From Nectonema munidae (Eukaryota > Nematomorpha > Nectonematoida > Nectonematidae), in contig JAUIRK010000705.1 in the NCBI GenBank assembly GCA_030549495.1, positions 102,367-166,366 on the forward strand: 64,000 nt of DNA, in the 5' to 3' direction. A model generated the notes under the pieces. That model was not told the origin of the DNA and did no database searches. It worked only from the letters and a program-made list of their open reading frames with translations. Position numbers and translations under genes: made by a program. Shown here in pieces: positions 11,223-22,500 of this stretch; positions within the stretch are counted from its first letter, which is position 1; the number at the start of each line of letters is the position of its first letter.

Positions 11223-12020
11223 ATAATCGAAAATTATGCACTACCGAAAGTTTAAAGAAAAATTGAAATAGTTTCCTGGAATTACTGAGTCTTCAACAGG
11301 AGATCAATAGGCATTATGCATAAAGTGTATTATAACACACGGTGGAGTGAATGATATTAAAGGATACATAGAAAATACTAAACGCTAGCAGAAGTTCTTT
11401 TCATTTATTTTAAGAAATAAAAGGGTCACAACCTCTACTCTTTAAAAAGGAGACAACAGTCCCTTTAAAACCTTTCTACGAATAAATTTTTATCGTCAAA
11501 GTGTCTTACTGCTTTGAATCAATATCCTTTTTTGGCCCAACGAGTTCAAGGTTCGAGCACAAAAAATCTGTGTTTTCAGCCAAAATGTTAGTATTTATAT
11601 CTATATGATGTCCCATTAACACGCGCATTAATTTTATTCTTTGGATACAAAAACGTACTTTTCATTATACACAGGGTCGCATTATGCTCAGGAAAATATG
11701 CTTTTATTATAATTATGTCTTATGTGTCAAAGAGACTGACGCACTTGCATTCAAAGAGAAGTATTGCATGATCATAAAAAGCTTGACTTATATGTATGCA
11801 AGCTTTTTATGAAAATTTTCCTTTTCAAAGAAAACATTAGATACAATCATTATGCTCCTACACCCTGAAAAGTGTGCCTTCATGTTTATGTCTTAAAAAG
11901 TTTAACTCATTTGAAAACTTTTTTTGTTTCAAATGCATTTATCTATTATATTTATATTGAATAATAATACTTCTTAATATTATTTTTAAGAATATTTAAA
12001 TAATTTTTGCCCGATGTTCT
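11223..12020. other. AT-rich stretch left of the satellite-bearing element
   Basis: No gene seen. It holds one arm (11845-11929) of a long-range inverted repeat whose other arm is at 18921-19006. Confidence 0.5.
11845..11929 (+). repeat. Inverted-repeat arm, partner at 18921-19006
   Basis: These 85 bases match the complement of 18921-19006 at all but about five positions; for example CCTGAAAAGTGTGCCTTCAT occurs exactly in both. The two arms face each other across about 7 kb that includes the satellite-bearing element. They are either two copies of an unknown dispersed repeat or remnants of the ends of a larger structure. Confidence 0.8.
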
Positions 12021-12349
12021 TTAATTCTATTACGCCCCCCTTCACTAAAAAATTAATTGTAGAAAATTGGCTGAATCATATTCCTTCAAATTTTTGACTT
12101 TTCCTAAAATCGCTAGCTGCATCTTTTGAAACCATTTTCATGTTAGTTGAATGACCCTTTCATGTCCAAAACTGTCAATCAAAATTTGACATTATCTGTA
12201 CTTAACCTTATAACTTAGGATCTATATTATATAATACCCTAAAAATTTATAATTATATACAGTTTGGAACGCATAACACTTTATATATTTAATTTTTTCA
12301 ATAATCATTGCTACTTTTTAGAAAATGTCATTCAAAATTTTGATTGATC

Positions 12350-13770
12350 AAAAATGTATCTAATAAAATATACCTTCAAATTTTACATAAAATATATGTT
12401 TTTATACTAAATCGGTCATGCTGTTTTCATTTCTGGACTCATTTTTTACATTTAGGATTTGAAAATACCCGTAAGTGTTCATCAAATTTGCGGTTTACTT
12501 CTGAAAATTGTCTCCAAAAACATTCCTTCACATTTTACATAAAATATATTTTTTATACCAAATCGATCATGTTGTTTTCATTTCTGGACTCATTTTTTAC
12601 ATTTAGGATTTGAAAATACCTATAAGTGTTAATCAAATTTGCGGTTTACTTCTGAAAATTGTCTCCAAAAACATTCCTTCACATTTTACATAAAATATAT
12701 GTGTTATACTAAATCGGCCATGTTGGTTTCATTTCAGGACTCATTTTTTTACGTTTAGGATCTGAAAATACCTATAAGTGTTAATCAAATTTGCGGTTTA
12801 CTTCTAAAAATTATCTCCAAAAACATTCATTTAAATTTTACAATGAAATATATGTGTTACACTAAATCGGCCATGCTAATTTCATTTCAGGACTCATTTT
12901 TTACGTTTAGGATCTGAAAATACCTATAAGTGTTAATTAAATTTGCGGTTTACTTCTAAAAATTGTCTCCAAATACATTCATTCAAATTTTACAATGAAA
13001 TATATGTTTTTATACCAAATCAGCCATGCTGTTTTCATTTCTGAACTCATTTTTCACATTTAGAGGTTTTTAAATGTCTGTCAATGTCAATCAAATTTGC
13101 GGTTTACTTCTAAAAGCTATCTCCAAAAATATTTTCTCAATACATGAAATATATGTTTTTATACCAAATCAATCATGCTGTTTTCATTTCTGAACTCATT
13201 TTTTACATTTAGGATGTGAATTAACCATTATAGTTTCATTTATGGACTCAATTTTTGCAGTTTGAATTTGAAAATACCTATAAGTATCAATCAAATTTGC
13301 GTTTAGTTCTAAGTTTATGTCGTAAAACTATATCCCAAAATATTATCTCTAATTTTACATGAAATATATGTTTTTATACCAATTCGACCATGATAATTTT
13401 TATTTCTGAAATCATTTTTTGCATTTAGAGGTTTTAAATGTCTGAAAGTATCAATCAAATGTTCGATTTACGTCTAATGTCTACAGAAATATTTTTGAAA
13501 TTTAAATAAAATATCTGTTTTTATGCCAAATGGAAGATGCTGGTTTCATTTTTGGACTCAGTTTTGGCATTTATGGTTTTAAAATATCTGAAAGCTTCAA
13601 TCAGATTTGCGGTTTCTAGATACTGTCTCAAAAATATTTTCAAAAAAATAAGATATCTGTTTTATACCAAATCGACTATGCTTATTTTATTTCTGTACTG
13701 GATTTTGGATAATACGGTTAAAAAATATTTCGAAGTGGCAATTGAATTATTAATGTATGCCTGAAAATCA
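12350..13770 (+). repeat. Tandem array A, monomer about 151 bp
   Basis: About nine monomers. The landmark GGACTC (or GAACTC) in TTTCATTTCTGGACTCATTT falls at 12435, 12586, 12737, 12890, 13043, 13192, 13408 and 13554, giving spacings of 151, 151, 153, 153, 149, then less regular ones. Each unit also carries ATCAAATTTGCGGTTTACTT and ATACTAAATCGGCCATG. Units diverge toward the right. Dispersed relatives lie at 18030-18260, 44540-44810, 45640-46149, 46154-46300 and 49730-50440. Confidence 0.9.
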
Positions 13771-14739
13771 GTTCTGTAAAAAATTTTCAAAAAATGGCTG
13801 CATATTAGATATATAGTGAAAATATACCTTTTTTTTGTATATTTTGGTTTATAATACTTTCTAAAATCATCTTGAGTATGAAATATTTATTAAAAAAACA
13901 AACAAAACGTATTATAAAATCTTTTGAAAATTTGTATGAGAGAAGGAACCACGTTGAAAACTAATTTAAAAGAGAACATGTGATCAAATCAAATAATTTA
14001 AAAATATATGTATCTTGACTAAATAAAGATCTACCATGTTCTAATAAACTAGGAAGTGGTTTAATTATATAATAGATGCTTCAAAAAGATTTTGACTGTG
14101 AAAAAGAAGTTCCTTTTTTACAAATGAAAAATATTTAAATCTATAGCTTATCATATAGGATTACAATTAACATTTAGCTAAGATGGGTAGGAAATCTGAA
14201 AATTTAGAATAGGTCAGATTTATCAAAAATGGCACAGATGCCAATATGTGAGAATTTAGTCACTATCAAGATATTTTTAATTTTAATTGAATTTGTCCAT
14301 CTTTTTCCTTTTGCGTCAAAGAAATAATTTTTTAGATGAAGAACGTGGACAACTTTTTGTAATTGAACAATGAACATCACGAATGATTCATCAGAAAAAA
14401 ACCTTTGAAATGAGATTGGTTGACAAATATTCAGGCCTGATAATAAAATACACGATCCTGATTAAAAAGTCTAAGATCATCAAGAAGATTCTTTAATCAG
14501 AATGCTTTGAGAGAGGAAAAAAGTAATTTTATCATTATAAAAAAATTTTCGAACACACATTGAAGAATATAAATTTCTAATGAAAAAAGAGCTACCAAGA
14601 AAGGATCATCATGGAATGAATAGCAAAATTACATACTGTAAATTATAATATGACCTAGAGACTACAAGCCAATAACGAATTTGTAGCCAAAAAGATGGAG
14701 GTCCTATCGAGTTACATAAGTTACTGTAGAATGAAATGT
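13771..14739. other. Unique AT-rich spacer between arrays A and B
   Basis: No gene and no clear repeat seen; it appears to be an internal part of the TTAA-flanked element. Confidence 0.4.
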
Positions 14740-15540
14740 TTTGAGTGAATTATCCATTTTTTTGACAGGTTATATTGATTTCATATAAAATGACTTCACG
14801 ATTAAATATTACATACTTGAAATGTATAAAAAATTTAATTTTGACATGGGCTGTCATATTTAAATTATTTTGTCAGGTTTGACTAATTTTTTATAAAAAA
14901 AAAAAGAATATAACCAGTAAACACAGCCTACTTGAAAATGGGTGTTATGTGTGTAAAATGCCATACACGGTAGACTTCATCATCTCCCTATACTTTCTAT
15001 TAAACGTAATTCTCTAATTCAAAAAACCGTGACTGATCCTTTCTTTTTGGGGTAAATCAATTTTTTGACAGTTTTGATTGATTTTTATAAAAAAATGAAT
15101 ATCACCACTGAATTACGCATACTTAAAAATGGGTATATATGTGTAAAAAACTTTATATTATTACTTAGATAAAAAGTTTCTTTTTAAGATAACTCTCATA
15201 TATAATGATTTTCATTAAAAAATAAATATCACCACTGAATTCAGCATATTTAAAAATGGGTATACATGTGTAAAAAACTTGAGATGGGCTGTTACATTTA
15301 GAACAATTTTTTGACAGGTTTGATTGATTTTCATAAAAAATGAATATCACCACTGAATTCAGCATATTTGAAAATGGGTATACATGTGTAAAAAACTTTA
15401 TATAATTATTTAAATAAAAAGTTCCTTTTTGAGATGAGCTGTCAAATATAAATCAATTTTTTGACAGGTTTGATTGATTTTGATAAAGAATGGACATCAC
15501 CACTGAATTCAGCATAGTTGAAATATATATGTAACATTAA
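14740..15540 (+). repeat. Tandem array B, monomer about 110-150 bp, irregular
   Basis: Repeating landmarks are TTGACAGGTTTGATTGATTT (near 14762, 14870, 15065, 15311, 15461) and ATCACCACTGAATT (15102, 15227, 15346, 15494), each followed by AAAATGGGTATACATGTG. Units vary through internal deletions. It shares no obvious sequence with array A. Confidence 0.8.
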
Positions 15541-15646
15541 AAATATTTATAAAAACTTATTAATATCTGAGAAAAATAGGGGGGCACTTTACGCCCCCCC
15601 CCCAGCACTTGAGCGGACAAATTTTGCCCAGCACTAATAGGGTTAA

Positions 15647-18022
15647 CACTATAAAAGCAACTTTTTTTATGCCCAGAATTTGTTGCATACGTCTCCAACA
15701 TGAAGGTTAAGAAAAACAAAAAAATTAAAAATTGTTGTAAAATAGTTGCAAACTTTATTTCACTTTAAAAAATAAGCATTAACTATTTAATGTATTAGAA
15801 GTAACGCAGATGTAAACTCTTTTGTATTTCAGACTCTCACGGGTTCTATAAAACCCGCGTAGATCATCAACGTAAAAAGATTGAATTATCTTAGTTCACA
15901 AAAGTTTAGTCAATTTAACTTAAACATGCCTGAAACGCCTTGAAAATATTTCTTTCTATCCCAAAAATATAGGGGTTCTTTGCCGTCCCATGACTTTTCT
16001 AGAATTAAGGAGCAGAAGCTTTTTTGTGTTCGGTTCTTAATTGAAGAAAGGCCCCTTTGAATGAAGCATTAGAGAGGTTTTGCTTTTTGAACTGTTCCAT
16101 TGAGCAGCAACGCCCTATTATTTCGAGAGCTACTTCAAGTAATGCTCTCTGTTATAATGCTGGGAAAGAGTAAAATTGTATTTTTAGTTAATTTTTATTT
16201 ATTTTTATTAGCTAGAGTTACCAAGGAAATAGGAAAGCTTTTTCATCAATTTGGAGTTTTTGAAATTTAATCAACTTCATGCATTTCAAAAAGTCTTAAA
16301 CAAAATGATGACTTTCATGGATAATAATTTATTTTTCGTTTACAGTGATGAAATATTTAGTTACAAGTCAGCATCCAACAATTTTATTTTTTAACAGTGA
16401 ACAATTTGACTACTATTTTTTGAGTAACACAAATTCATTTATTCACTAAAAGCACGTTCAAAATATATTGATCTTTTATTGAAAGAACGATGAAATTGGC
16501 ATATTTCGACAGATGCAAGGAATATAAATTTAATTCATATAATATTACAAAAAAAGATGCAACAATAAAACTCGCTCATGTAACGAAACTATTTTAATAA
16601 CTACAAAATTAATTTATTGAGAACATTGTTTTGGTTTCTAAAAACTTTTCAAGAAATTAATTGCTAGAAGGATGGAATTAAGTTGATAAGTAAAATGAAG
16701 ATGGCAGAGAAGAGATGACATTTATCTTCTTGAAAGTAAAAGTAAGAAATTATTATTTTCTTTTTTTATACAAAGGATTTTCTATTGCCATAAAAAACTT
16801 CAGAAAAATCCTAAAAGAGTTTATGCGGCCTAAATGCACTTTGGCATTCGCGAAGAGAAAATAAAAAGGTTTGACATTGGAATCAAATATGCAAAAGCGA
16901 TCATGCTTTCAGTATTCTCATTAAAAAAGATTTCACTGGTGCAAGAGACAAATGATTGCTTTACTTCAAAAATCTCACGCAAGAATCCTCTTCCCAAAAA
17001 GTTGAAAAGTATGTACGACTACGATTCATCCCATAAAACAAGTGAACTGCATATAACTACCATCAGCGAATAGATTACGCATTCACTCTTAAAAAAGGAA
17101 ACTTGTGAACACTATTGAAAACTTGATTTTAAAATGGAAGAGACCCCTCCACAAGATGTGCACCTCTCACTCACTCAAGTCTTACTTTCCATGCTGCTCT
17201 GTAGTCAGACACATGTTTCAATTTCTGTATCCTACCGTTTCAAATTAAGTAACTAAAGCAGCCGTTTTCGAACTGGGGTTCGCAAACGCCAAGGAGTTCA
17301 CAACATGATTTCAAGAGATACTGATGGTTGGAGCAAAAATTCTTTGAAACACTTTATTGCCAAATAGTAACACAAATAAGAGTTTTATAGCCTTAGTTGG
17401 AACCCTTTTTGTATATCTCAGGTTTAAACTTCTCAGAGTACAAACTGAACAATTTTTCTCAGAGATGAAACCCTAGAAAAGATACAGATAAGATGTTGTT
17501 TTGTCCTTACAACCACATACAGATCCTGAAGATGGCAATGATGGAAATTTCGTATTTGTGACTGATTTAGATAAAATTTGAAAATAACTTTAATTTATAA
17601 AAAGACTTAGGAAGTTATTTATGAGCAAAACTCTTAAGAGGTTCCCACTCAAGTTCTTTAATTAAACTTTCTGACTTTTCAATGAATGTATTTGTAAAAA
17701 TTCCATAACTAAATTCTGCAACAACTACTGATATTTCTAATGGATTTTTCATTACAAAAAGGTCTTGCATTTTTATATCCGACCTAATGTTTTGGACTAA
17801 CTTAAATTCCACAAAAGCCTAGAACGAATGGAAAATAAAAACAACTATACCTATAACCTAATCTAAGAGAAAAAATACACTTTTTTATACAAAAAAAATG
17901 AAAACGAACATGAAAATCTGTTAGATGCAGAATATATTTCACTGTAGAATTAGGGTACCTTAAAAATAATGTGATAATTCTAAAATTTAAAAAAGTGGGA
18001 TAATTCTACATTTTCGGAAGTT
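15647..18022. other. AT-rich intergenic stretch, no recognised gene
   Basis: An isolated hAT-like left end occurs at 17259 (CAGCCGTTTTCGAACTGGGG then TTCGCAAACGCC) without an identified partner end. Small open frames at 16834-17073 (+) and 17615-17812 (-) are AT-rich and match no family I know, so I do not call them. Confidence 0.4.
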
Positions 18023-18260
18023 TAACCCTATTAGTGATGAACAAAATTTGAATGAATATTTTTGTATACAATTTTTACAAGTAAATCGCAAATTTGATTG
18101 ACACTTGTACGCATTTTCAAGTCTTAAATGATGTAAAAACTGAGTCTAGAAATGAAAACATCTTCGCCGATTTAGTATAAAAACATACACGTCATGTGAA
18201 ATTTGCAGAAATGTTCTATTAGATATATTTTTCATCAATCAAAATTTTGATTGACATTTT
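18023..18260 (-). repeat. Short copy of the TTAA/array-A element family
   Basis: It begins TTAA then CCCTATTAGTGATGAACAAA, the mirror of the right terminus at 15625-15646, and continues on the minus strand with about one array-A monomer (ATACTAAATCGGCGAAG, TTTCATTTCTAGACTCAG, ATCAAATTTGCGATTTACTT). The far end is not defined. Confidence 0.75.
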
Positions 18261-19447
18261 TTATAATGTAGCCATGATTGTTGAAAAATTTAATTCATTA
18301 TTTGGGTGGAAGATAAGCTTCCTGGGGAATAGAAGAAAAGTCTTATTGTGCCAATATACAAGGAATGTGCTATGCTCAAACTACAAAGGAATAAAATTAT
18401 TAGAACATGGACTAAAAATGTTGGAAAGAACACTTGATAGTTGATATACGCTAAAATCAATTTGGCTTTATGGCGCGAGAAGTACTGTGGTTGTAATATT
18501 TATTGTCATGCAGCTAGTAGGGAGAGAATTGAGAAAAATTCTGTATTATATTGCGGCTATATTGAAATAGAGTGTGGGATTGTCCGAGAAGAAAAGGAGT
18601 GCCAGAGAAAGTGATAACTATTGACAAGGAAACGCATAAGAAGAATAAAACAATGAGATTTCTAAATTAAAGTTTGATTACACCAAGCATCTGTTTTGAG
18701 CGCTTTAATTATGGATGTTAAAATAGGAAACAAGAACAGAGAAAATTTGGAAAATTATGTATGAAGATAATCTTGTCATCTTAACAGTGAGAGAAGATTT
18801 GCAAAAAAGTTTGCTAAAGATTTATTGAAAATTAATGCGAAAAACTGAAACAGAAGATCTGTTTTAATGGTAATACATTTACTCTCACAGTCCTTTATAA
18901 AATAATGTCTAGGGGGCGTTGATTAAAAAAAAGTTTGAAAATGAGTTAATCTTTTTAAGACATAAACATGAAGGCACACTTTTCAGGGGGTAGGAGAATA
19001 ATGATTTTATATATTTTTTTTTTTTAAAAAAAAAAATTTTAAAAAAAACTTATAAAAATAAAACAACCTTTTTTAAAAAAAAAAGTTCACTTGTCTTCAG
19101 GAAAAAAAGTTAAGTGCGAATGCATATTTTTAGACGAGAAAATTCCATTTGCTATGACATAAAAAATTATGCTTAATACAAGGGGAGGTTTTGCTTGAAA
19201 ATTAGAATCAAGTATCAAAATACAAATTTACTGTATAAGAATGACACACTGTAACCATGATGAAGTTACTAATGACTATTTATATTGTGTCCATATGATT
19301 TGTTAGAAAATTGACCTATGGTCTGCATTAATTTTAAAATTAAAAAAAGGTTTTTTGGGTTTTCCTTGGTTTTAAAAAAAATTTTTTAAAAAAAAAAAAA
19401 GACAATAATTATGCTTGCATTTTATGAAAATGATCGTTAAAAAACAT
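18261..19447. other. AT-rich stretch downstream of ANKFY1, with A/T homopolymers
   Basis: No gene. 19010-19090 and 19340-19400 are runs of T and A, including mirror-like T-run/A-run blocks that could be assembly or consensus artefacts. The inverted-repeat arm at 18921-19006 lies here. Confidence 0.5.
18921..19006 (-). repeat. Inverted-repeat arm, partner at 11845-11929
   Basis: This segment is nearly the complement of 11845-11929; see that entry. Confidence 0.8.
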
Positions 19448-19453
19448 TTTATT
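19448..19453 (-). terminator. Candidate poly(A) signal of ANKFY1
   Basis: AATAAA on the minus strand, about 70 bp past the ANKFY1 stop codon. The position is right, but AT-rich DNA makes chance matches common. Confidence 0.5.
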
Positions 19454-19521
19454 CAATGTGAAGAAGTGTATACGTAAAAAAGGTATTGAAATATTGTTGT
19501 TAGGAAATTGGCTTTTTGGCT

Positions 19522-22500
19522 TCACACATGAACACTTAGCGATAAAACAACGAAACACATGTCGCAAACACGCGTAGGCTTCATCACACTGAATTTGTGG
19601 ATAGGAATGGATTTTTCGGAACACTTCGCACAAATCGTTCTTCCACAATGCCGACAATGATGCTTTCGAGTGGTGAGGCCAAACTTAACGCTGCATTCTT
19701 CGCAATCATCAGCATCCGTTCTCTGTGGCTCATGTTTCAGGCAATCGAGTATTCGGTTTAGAAGTTGTTTGGTCGCTGTTTTCGCAGTGAATATGGATAC
19801 GCCATTTAAATTTTTGGTTCCTAAACAAATTCCAGGTAGAGAGATAATTGCCTTGCACAATTTTAAATTAGCCCCAAGGTATGCATATAAGAGTATGGTG
19901 TTTCCGTTAGCATCGCATAAATTGATATCTAGACTTTTTCGATGAGATAAAAAAGCTTCTAATATGGGAACTGGGTCAGGAGATGAAGCGATGTAGTGGA
20001 ATGGGGAAAGGCCCTGGCTGTTGAAGGCGTCATACTGAATTTCCGTCATTTCCAACAACATGTTGATGCAGTCAAGATTGCAGGCCTTGACGCTGTTGTG
20101 CAAGGCATTGTTACTAGAGGCGTCGAGTGCACTCACATTTGCATTGTTCTCAATCAGGGTCCGCATGAATAGAGGATTGTCACAGGACATGTGAAGAGCT
20201 GTTTCCAGAGTACTATTGCACGCATTCACATCTGCCCCAGCGAGAATGAGACTGCGAACCACGACTTCCTCGTTCTGGCTCAGGATTGCTGCTTGTAGAG
20301 GAGAGAGCTGGTTGGCGTCTTGGGAGACAGAATTGACATTCACGTTCAAACCAAGGAGGAATAAAACGCTTCCAACATCTTTGCGCTTGATCGCAGCATG
20401 CAAAAAGTTTCGCCCACACGAATCGCACTGCTCTGCCGCACTCGGGTCACGATGTAAAATGGCTTGTGTCGCTTCAAAGTTTTTAAACTTGGCGGCGTAG
20501 GAGAAGGGAGTCATGTCGTGCACATCTTTTATGGACAAGTTGAGTAAGGGGTGCGAGAACAAAAGAGAAACGATTCGCTCCTGCTGATTGATCAGTGCAA
20601 TGTGGAGAGGCGATCGGTTTTCAGCGTCCACACAATTAACGTTCGCTTTGTGCTCGATCAATGCTTGAACTACTTCTTCTAAGCCCCAAGAACACGCTAA
20701 ATGCAGCGGGCTTTGCTGGTCATTTTCTTCCTTCCTCTCTTCGATGTACCTTTTTGGGGATTCAATATCACAACAACTAAATATTAGAAAGCACGCTCTT
20801 TTCTCATCGTTTATATCGATTGCATGATGAAGCAACGTTTGCTCAATTGTCTCATCGTTACAATCGCTATGCCAAAACGTTGTGTCACAGCCGAATTGGA
20901 CCAAAAGAGAAGCTATATCATAATTTGTATTAAGTGCCATCCATAGAGGGCATATATCCTTTTGAGAGTCTTGAAACTTCATATTCAAATTGATTCCTGG
21001 AGAAGAACACAAAAAATCAACCATTTCCAGCGAATCCAATTCTATTGCAATCTCTAGAGAAGCTTTATTTAAAAGTTTACTGTTTTTGGACGCATCGTAG
21101 CCATGGTCTATTAAAAATTTAGCTATTTCAAATTTTTGGTGCGAAATCATGTAATGAAGGATGAATTCGCCTTCTATGACTTCATTGTTTAGATCCGCAC
21201 CGAACTCAATCAAAATAGCAGCAATCTCTAAATGTTCTAAGTTAAGAGCGTGTATCAAGGGAGATAGCATCGCTTTGTCTTTCGCGTTGATAACTTTGTG
21301 TTCTGCGTCATCCATGACTCTCTCGCAGCGTAATAACATTTCCACTATGCTTTTTTGGCCACTCTCAACTGCGAGATGCAGAGCAGATTTTGCACAGGTT
21401 AGAGTTTGCTTACTGACATCAACCTTGTACTTGCTAACAAGAATCTCTGCTAATTCAAAACAGCCACTTTCACAAGCTACGTGTAGTGGCGTTTTTAGAG
21501 AGGAATCCACCAACTCAACATTCGCCCCGTTGTTAAGCAAAAAGATAGCACCTTCTATTTTGCTAGCTTCTATCACTTCATGCAATAAAGGCTTGTCTCC
21601 AGGGAAAACGGTGTTGATGGCATTGGGATTAGCTTTTGCTGAAATCAACATACTTGAAAGGGCTTGCATTATTTCTAGGTTGGAGTGCTGCAAAGCATGC
21701 CACAGCGTGGTATGTCCTTCGTCATCTTTCGTTTCAACGTACACATTATTCTTTTTTTTGGCATCTTCGTCATCCAACAAGACCCTCACTATTTCGACCT
21801 TTGAGTTTATCACAGCAAGCATGAGAGCGGTTAGGCCTAGTTTATTCTTCAAGTTTACGTCACCTCCTACTTCCAAAAGGTTTTTAACTATGGAAACGCT
21901 GTCAAAGTCTTCGTCTTCTTCACTACGAATCGACATAATACTGTGCAATGCCGTATTGCGATTTACGTTCTCGACGCTATTTACGTTAATGCACTCTTTG
22001 TTAATCAGGAAGTTTATGGCATGGATATCTTTGCGTAAAACTGCTTGATGAAGAAGATTTTGACAATTTGCCATATTTGAGAAGTTGATGTCAGCACCCT
22101 GGTTGATTAAAGTGTCGGCGATTGCAAATTTTTTGTCCTTTAGAGCTAAATTCAAGAGACTTTCTTGTTCGCAGCATTTGCTATTTAGCTTCTGCAGTAT
22201 ATCCTTGGCATTCTCTACACAATAATAGACAATGACGTCTTGCCGGTTTAAGGCTAGCGCTAAATGCAAGGCGCACGTGTCCACGCTTTCTTTCAAAGTT
22301 ATAAGTGTGTACAAGTCGCACGCTAGCAAATCTTCAAAATCTTTTTCACCAAGTCTCTCCCACTCGCTCAAAAGATAGGTTATCGAAAAGTTTTGCAGTC
22401 TCTTCAAGGCTAATTCGTTTGAGAGTTTGAATAAGCGGATGCAATTGTCATTATCGCACAATGTGATTAAATACGCTTCCGACTTCAACAAGATATCGTT

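Larger units (their letters stand above)
12021..15646 (+). mobile_element. Large TTAA-flanked non-autonomous element carrying two tandem arrays
   Basis: The right end (CAGCACTAATAGGG, then TTAA at 15643-15646) is nearly the mirror of a left-facing end at 18023 (TTAA then CCCTATTAGTGATGAAC). The left end is proposed at TTAA 12021-12024 followed by TTCTATTACGCCCCCC. A related left end occurs inverted at 46149 (GCCTATCAGTGACGG next to TTAA), and both are followed by a shared segment with AAATTGGCTGAAT and CCTAAAATCGCTAGCTG. Inside lie array A (12350-13770), a 950-bp unique stretch and array B (14740-15540). There is no transposase. The TTAA flanks suggest a piggyBac-type origin. The right end is well supported; the left end has decayed and is less certain. 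Confidence 0.55.

Noticed and set aside
12344-12613. 89-residue frame with internal repeats
   Set aside because: It is a reading frame through array A monomers; the repetition is the satellite's.
12350-15540. Possible CRISPR-like array
   Set aside because: Monomers are long, contiguous and diverged, with no short identical repeats separated by unique spacers, and the genome is animal.
16834-17073. 79-residue plus-strand frame
   Set aside because: No recognisable family, no splice or conservation evidence; length is within chance for this window.
17615-17812. 65-residue minus-strand frame
   Set aside because: No family signature and no neighbouring exon that would join it.
21161-22048. 295-residue plus-strand frame
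   Set aside because: It is antisense to ANKFY1, which has clear family similarity over the whole interval.
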